In this document: positions 60,031-64,000 of the stretch, piece by piece | Layout of the letters: every line of letters starts with the position of its first letter | Position numbering within the stretch: position 1 is the first letter of the stretch | Assembly: GCA_050084515.1 (NCBI GenBank) | Contig: CM114274.1 | Span: forward strand, 17,918,001-17,982,000 | From: Blasia pusilla | Lineage: Eukaryota; Marchantiophyta; Marchantiopsida; Blasiales | DNA: 64,000 nucleotides | Direction of reading: 5' to 3' | Translations under genes and position numbers: made by a program | The notes under the pieces: model-generated | Told to the model about the DNA's origin: nothing | The model's database searches: none | What the model saw: the letters and a program-made list of their open reading frames with translations, nothing else

Positions 60031-62374
60031 TCTACAACTCGATGGTCATACCCCACAATGTTGTTTTGGTAGATATGAGGTAGAGCTAGATAGTATGTAG
60101 CTAGGAGATTGAGACCTACTATTGCCATGGTTGATGATGGGATATAGGTTTTGTAGGTAGAGAACACTTTAGATACTTATAAGTAAACAAGTTCATGAAA
60201 ACTTAATATTTTATAAATATATAATTATATTTACCTTTCCAATGTTCTTCTTGATGCTTCCAAACTTGACATCGTTGTCTTGTTCACTGCTTGCTGCTTG
60301 AAGGGTGTTGGTTGGCATTTTAGTTAAACATCTTTTCTTTTTGTGTGCCAAATGGAGCTAGGAGTTAGTTATCAAATATGTTGAAGACTACTTAAGTGAT
60401 TTGAAATGGATTTTTAAAAAAAATCCAAATAGATATAACGGGAATTCACGGATATAACATGTAGCAAGAAAATGAGTATAATTAGTATAACATGCATTAA
60501 GAAAAAATGTGAACATGTACATACCATCATGAATAGGCCATACATGCCCATCTGACTCCCTTTCCACGTCCTTTGAAGTAGTACCAACATCTGCCTAACC
60601 TTCCACATTCTTATCTTGAACCTCAACATTGCGTGACACATACTTGATAAGAATAGCGTATCAAATTTCTAAGAATATTTTAAAATTTATACAAGAAATC
60701 ATTGAATAATGGACTTCTTACATTTTGACTTCTTATCATTGAACACCTGATAAGTTATTTTTTTATATCTCACAAAACTACACTACCCAAGGATCTTGAA
60801 TAAGATCATACCTACACATGCTATTGATTAGAATAAGAAGTTACCTTCGATACTATGCGCCTATCGTACAAGAGAAAAGATCACTACCCAAACAAGGTTG
60901 CACGGAAATAGACAAGTCGGAACAATCTCTAAATATGCCAAACCGAGCCCCCGCCCAGGTCTTTTTTATGTCCAAGTCACCAATGCAGGCTTTGGAGGTG
61001 GGAATAAGTGAGGGATCTGATGAAGGGGATGTGGGCCTCACGTGGGCCGAGTGCGGGCGAGGCCTAAGGCAAACTCCCTACAGGCCTAGACGCGGGCATG
61101 ACGCAGTGTCGTATCGAGAGCTTTTCTTCCAGTAAGGACGGATCTTCTAGCGCGGAAAACGTTGATGCAAGGTGAATTCAATAAGAAGTTCTCCTATTCA
61201 ATGTAGAATATACACTCTCCATTCTCGCACGACATGAATCATGAATGGTAGTGTCGAGGTGATGACTTCTTCATAGCATCTAACCGCGGAATTCCTAACT
61301 ATGAAGTTTATGCAAATTATTTTCCGCTTGTACACAAAAAATGACACAACTAGTTTTAAACCCTACTCGAGCAGGCCTATTTACATCCACATATTGCTAA
61401 ATGAGGATATAAAAAGTACAATCCCAAGTCTTTTTGTACGTGACAAAATGACGTATCGCTAGAGTTGGTGATTGCATGACCCGGTTCATAAGTGTCTCTT
61501 GAAAGTGGTAGATTAGATAACAAGTAAACACGTGCCTATGTACGAAGAGAACCTTTACATGGTATGGATTAAGAAAAAGAAAATCATGTACGAATCGCCC
61601 TTCATCCTCATCCATGATTGAAGGATACCCCCTATTCTCCTCGAGAATGGATTTTGGCATAGGTGCTCTCCCAAGAGGGGTAATCCACTCTCATTAGAAA
61701 AGTAACAAGCCCAAGTCCATCCACTCTCCCTAGAATGACAAGAACTCCCCTAAGATGACAAGTCTCTCCAAATAACCATCTCCACACGTATGAGACTCTT
61801 GAAGAATAGAGTATGGTCAAGTCAATCTCCCAAGAGGATAATCCACTCTCATTGGAAGAGCAAGCAAAGCCAATGCCATCCATTCAAGAGTGACAAGAAA
61901 AAATCAAGAAATGAAGTTGAAGATGATGAACCCTTGAAGGTCCCTCTTCTGTATATACTCACAAGGGATCCATAAGAATACAAAATATGCCTAGTCTTAT
62001 CTTGTGCCACATGGCTTCCTCTCAAGGCTTAGCCAATCCCATTTTTACACAAGTTGATTACATGTTATCTCCTCCTAAAATATCCTCATGAAATCACTTC
62101 ATATCCTTCTAACTACTCAAACTATGAACTACCTTAGCCACTAGCCAAGACTACTTTAGCTTTATTTTCAGGAATAAATAAACCCACTACTTTAATTTTA
62201 TACTCTCATATCTCATTTATTATCTCTTTTCCTAAAATTGGGCCCACCACACAAATGAGGCACCACAAAGAGGTTTAAACGTGAAAATTTCCTAAGCTAA
62301 TGTACTTAATACTTATAAAACTCTCTCTAACACTAATAAGAGAGGATTTTATATAGTGGATCTTTTTATCATAC
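60031..62374. other. Intergenic stretch
   Basis: No gene is supported. The sequence is AT-rich, apart from a GC-rich repeat piece at 60,885-61,110. CAAGTC/CACTCTCC words recur between 61,670 and 61,880 (AATCCACTCTCATTRGAA twice), suggesting a local duplication. Confidence 0.4.
60885..61110 (+). repeat. GC-rich repeat fragment
   Basis: It begins with AAGGTTGCACGGAAATAGAC and continues with GTGGGCCGAGTGCGGGCGAGG and GACGCGGGCATGACGC. The wording is related to 48,840-49,160 and 62,375-62,900. Confidence 0.4.
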
Positions 62375-62983
62375 GAAAATGGATCCAGTGGGGGCTAGAA
62401 GCGGGCTTCCTACGTGCCCCTAGAGGCTGGCTCGCGGGCCCAACCCTTGCTGCCCAGACACTGGCATGTCGACGTGTGGGGCATACGAGCAAGGTTGCAC
62501 ACTTATAAATTCGGTGTCCGTCGACATGTCCATATCCGCACACTTATGTCTATCCCTAGGACGGACATGTCTGTGTGGACCTTGGTACTCGTAGTCGGCA
62601 GCCGAGCGTGCCCCACCTCCAACGTAGACGTGGGCTCAACCAGCCCGCACCTAGTCTAGAAACCTATGGCCCATTCCTGCCACTTGTTTTGTAGCTCGTA
62701 CCAAGTCCGCCCAAGCGTGCACTATGCGTGCTTATGGCTTGCCGGCAGTTGCGAGCCTCTGTGCGCTAGATGTGGATCCACATGGGTTGAGTTCGCGGCA
62801 AGACGAGGGCAAGGTGCAGGCTAGATGAGCAGGCCCCACCCCATACGGCACAGGCATTGGCAAGTCGGCGTGTGGGTCATACAAGCAAGATTGTACATAG
62901 ATCCTAAACGCGCGTCAAGGTTGCATGCATAAAAAGTCAATGTCAGTGGACTTATATTTGTCCTAATGACGGACATGTTTGTG
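62375..62983 (+). repeat. GC-rich repeat with GGACATGTC
   Basis: It holds CCTAGGACGGACATGTCTGTG (62,550-62,573) and a second, weaker copy ending in GACGGACATGTTTGTG (about 62,968-62,983), each preceded by a GCAAGGTTGCAC- or GCAAGATTGTAC-like word. It ends where the CACTA-like sequence begins. Confidence 0.5.
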
Positions 62984-63230
62984 CACTAGAAGAAATGTAT
63001 GGGTTTTACGACTAAAGTTTAAATGACTCGCTGAAAAAAAGACTCAAATTATGACTTGAATGGTTTAGTCATTAATTTAGCGTCGTACTACTTGCCTAGT
63101 CATGTGCTTATGACACAAGTAGTTAGCAATACCCTTTAGTCATGACAAGTCATACTTGCTACACTAGCCTAATTATTGTGAGTCATAAACAACGTTCTAT
63201 ATATTTTAATGATTTCATGTTCCAATGATA
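62984..63230 (+). mobile_element. CACTA-like transposon end
   Basis: It starts CACTAGAAGAAATG, close to the CACTA-AGAAA terminal consensus of En/Spm elements. Many short subterminal words follow in both orientations: GACTAAA, GACTCGC, GACTCAAAT, TAGTCAT (several) and AAGTCAT. Subterminal repeats of this kind are typical of CACTA ends. The opposite end and a transposase are not in the window. Confidence 0.5.
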
Positions 63231-63381
63231 TTGTGTTTTTTAACAATTTTGGGATAGAATTTGCTTAGACCATTCCATATGATACAATGCTTCATTCTTT
63301 AAAGCAATGTTTCTCATAGATAGTAAAACTTCCCAACATGAAACCCACCCATATCCATATGCATATATGGCCAAATTTAGA

Positions 63382-64000
63382 GTTTGAAGTAATATTCCAA
63401 GTTTTCTTTGGACTTTGCTCTTTGTACTAAGGCATCATGTGTTCCCATCATTGGATTGAGCTTGAACCTTAGGGATGTGGGCAAAGGACCTCTTGCTCTT
63501 GGATGATGTGGATCTTGCATATATTATTTCAAGTTTAATTTAAAAATGGAGATTGCATTTAGGGTTTGGATTTTTAATTCCCTCTATGAGTGGTCATTTG
63601 GACATTTTCTTTTCCTACTAGGACCCTGACACTGAAGTGTCTGTTGTGACAAGCTTTCATGATTTATGGACTCTTTGGTGAGGAGGATGGCCAAAAAATG
63701 ATGAAGAAAGAGGTAGACGAGTGATTTAGAAGTAATGCTCTAAGTCTTCTTTGGATTTTGATCTTTGTACTCATGCATCATACGCTCCCACCGTTGGACC
63801 GAGCTAAAATTGAAGGAATGTGGGGTTGTAAAGGGACTCTTGCCAAGAGACAGTGTGGATCTTGCATATCATATTTCATGTTCAATTAAAAAATAGGAGA
63901 CCATGTTTAGGGTTTTGGATTATTAATTCCCCCTATAAGTGGTCATTTGGATATTTTTCTTTTCCCACTAGGACCTTGACATTGAAGTTCCTGTTGTGAC
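63382..64000 (+). repeat. Tandem duplication, about 345 bp period
   Basis: Unit 1 (63,382 to about 63,724) and unit 2 (63,725 to the window end) share CTTTTCTTTGGA-like starts, GTGGATCTTGCATAT, TTTAGGGTTT, AGTGGTCATTTGGA and CTGTTGTGAC in the same order, with about 10-15% visible differences. Unit 2 runs off the edge, so more units may follow. Confidence 0.7.

Noticed and set aside
1-64000. CRISPR array, tRNA or rRNA genes
   Set aside because: I saw no regularly spaced short repeats with unique spacers and no cloverleaf or rRNA core sequence on either strand.

Overview
The window is nuclear DNA of a plant. The evidence is multi-exon GT-AG genes for an ER J-protein of the P58IPK type and for cytosolic ribosomal protein S11, a telo-box (TAGGGTTT) in the S11 promoter, and dense Ty3/gypsy, LINE and CACTA-like debris. 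Most of the sequence is repeats. The gene spacing and the make-up of the repeats suggest a land plant or close streptophyte relative with a large genome, perhaps a non-seed plant. The lineage cannot be fixed from the sequence alone.

Layout. 1-8,600: decayed repeats, with a LINE-type reverse transcriptase relic (2,820-5,660) split by a 640-bp retrotransposon end unit. 8,856-11,075: one long uninterrupted ORF for an unrecognised 739-residue membrane protein. 11,100-15,550: no convincing gene, but a perfect fold-back element and a run of four hairpins. 15,558-24,485: a nearly complete but dead Ty3/gypsy element on the minus strand. 24,486-30,100: AT-rich, gene-poor. 30,103-34,617 (minus): a ten-exon P58IPK/DNAJC3-like gene. 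36,952-42,744: a second, rearranged copy of the gypsy element. 43,433-44,832: six-exon RPS11. 47,765-48,315 and 59,843-60,030: two more heavily decayed pieces of the gypsy family. 50,687-56,953 (minus): a twelve-exon gene for an unrecognised multi-pass membrane protein of about 740 residues. 57,000-64,000: repeats, including a CACTA-like end and a tandem duplication that runs off the window.

The most interesting item is the gypsy family. Between protease and reverse transcriptase it carries a domain with the ordered motifs of a DNA cytosine-5 methyltransferase: DLFGGI (motif I), GWPC (motif IV), a decayed ENVP (motif VI), PRLWWTN (motif VIII), ERERAMGFP (motif IX region) and LGQAMD (motif X). 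Motif I of the same domain can be found at four separate places in the window, so this is a family trait and not a chance capture. Order in the element: gag - protease - methyltransferase - RT - RNase H - integrase. All copies here are dead. Several lesions are G-to-A or C-to-T changes at catalytic codons, as expected from deamination of methylated cytosine. The ends of the element are also odd: the terminal modules (called A and B below) do not form an ordinary pair of identical LTRs.

The four host loci (the 739-residue protein, P58IPK, S11, the 740-residue protein) show no functional link to each other. They are separated by transposon blocks. Exon models were built by hand from splice sites and reading-frame continuity. 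The P58IPK and S11 models close exactly in frame at family-typical length. The 740-residue model also closes in frame but has no family to check it against.
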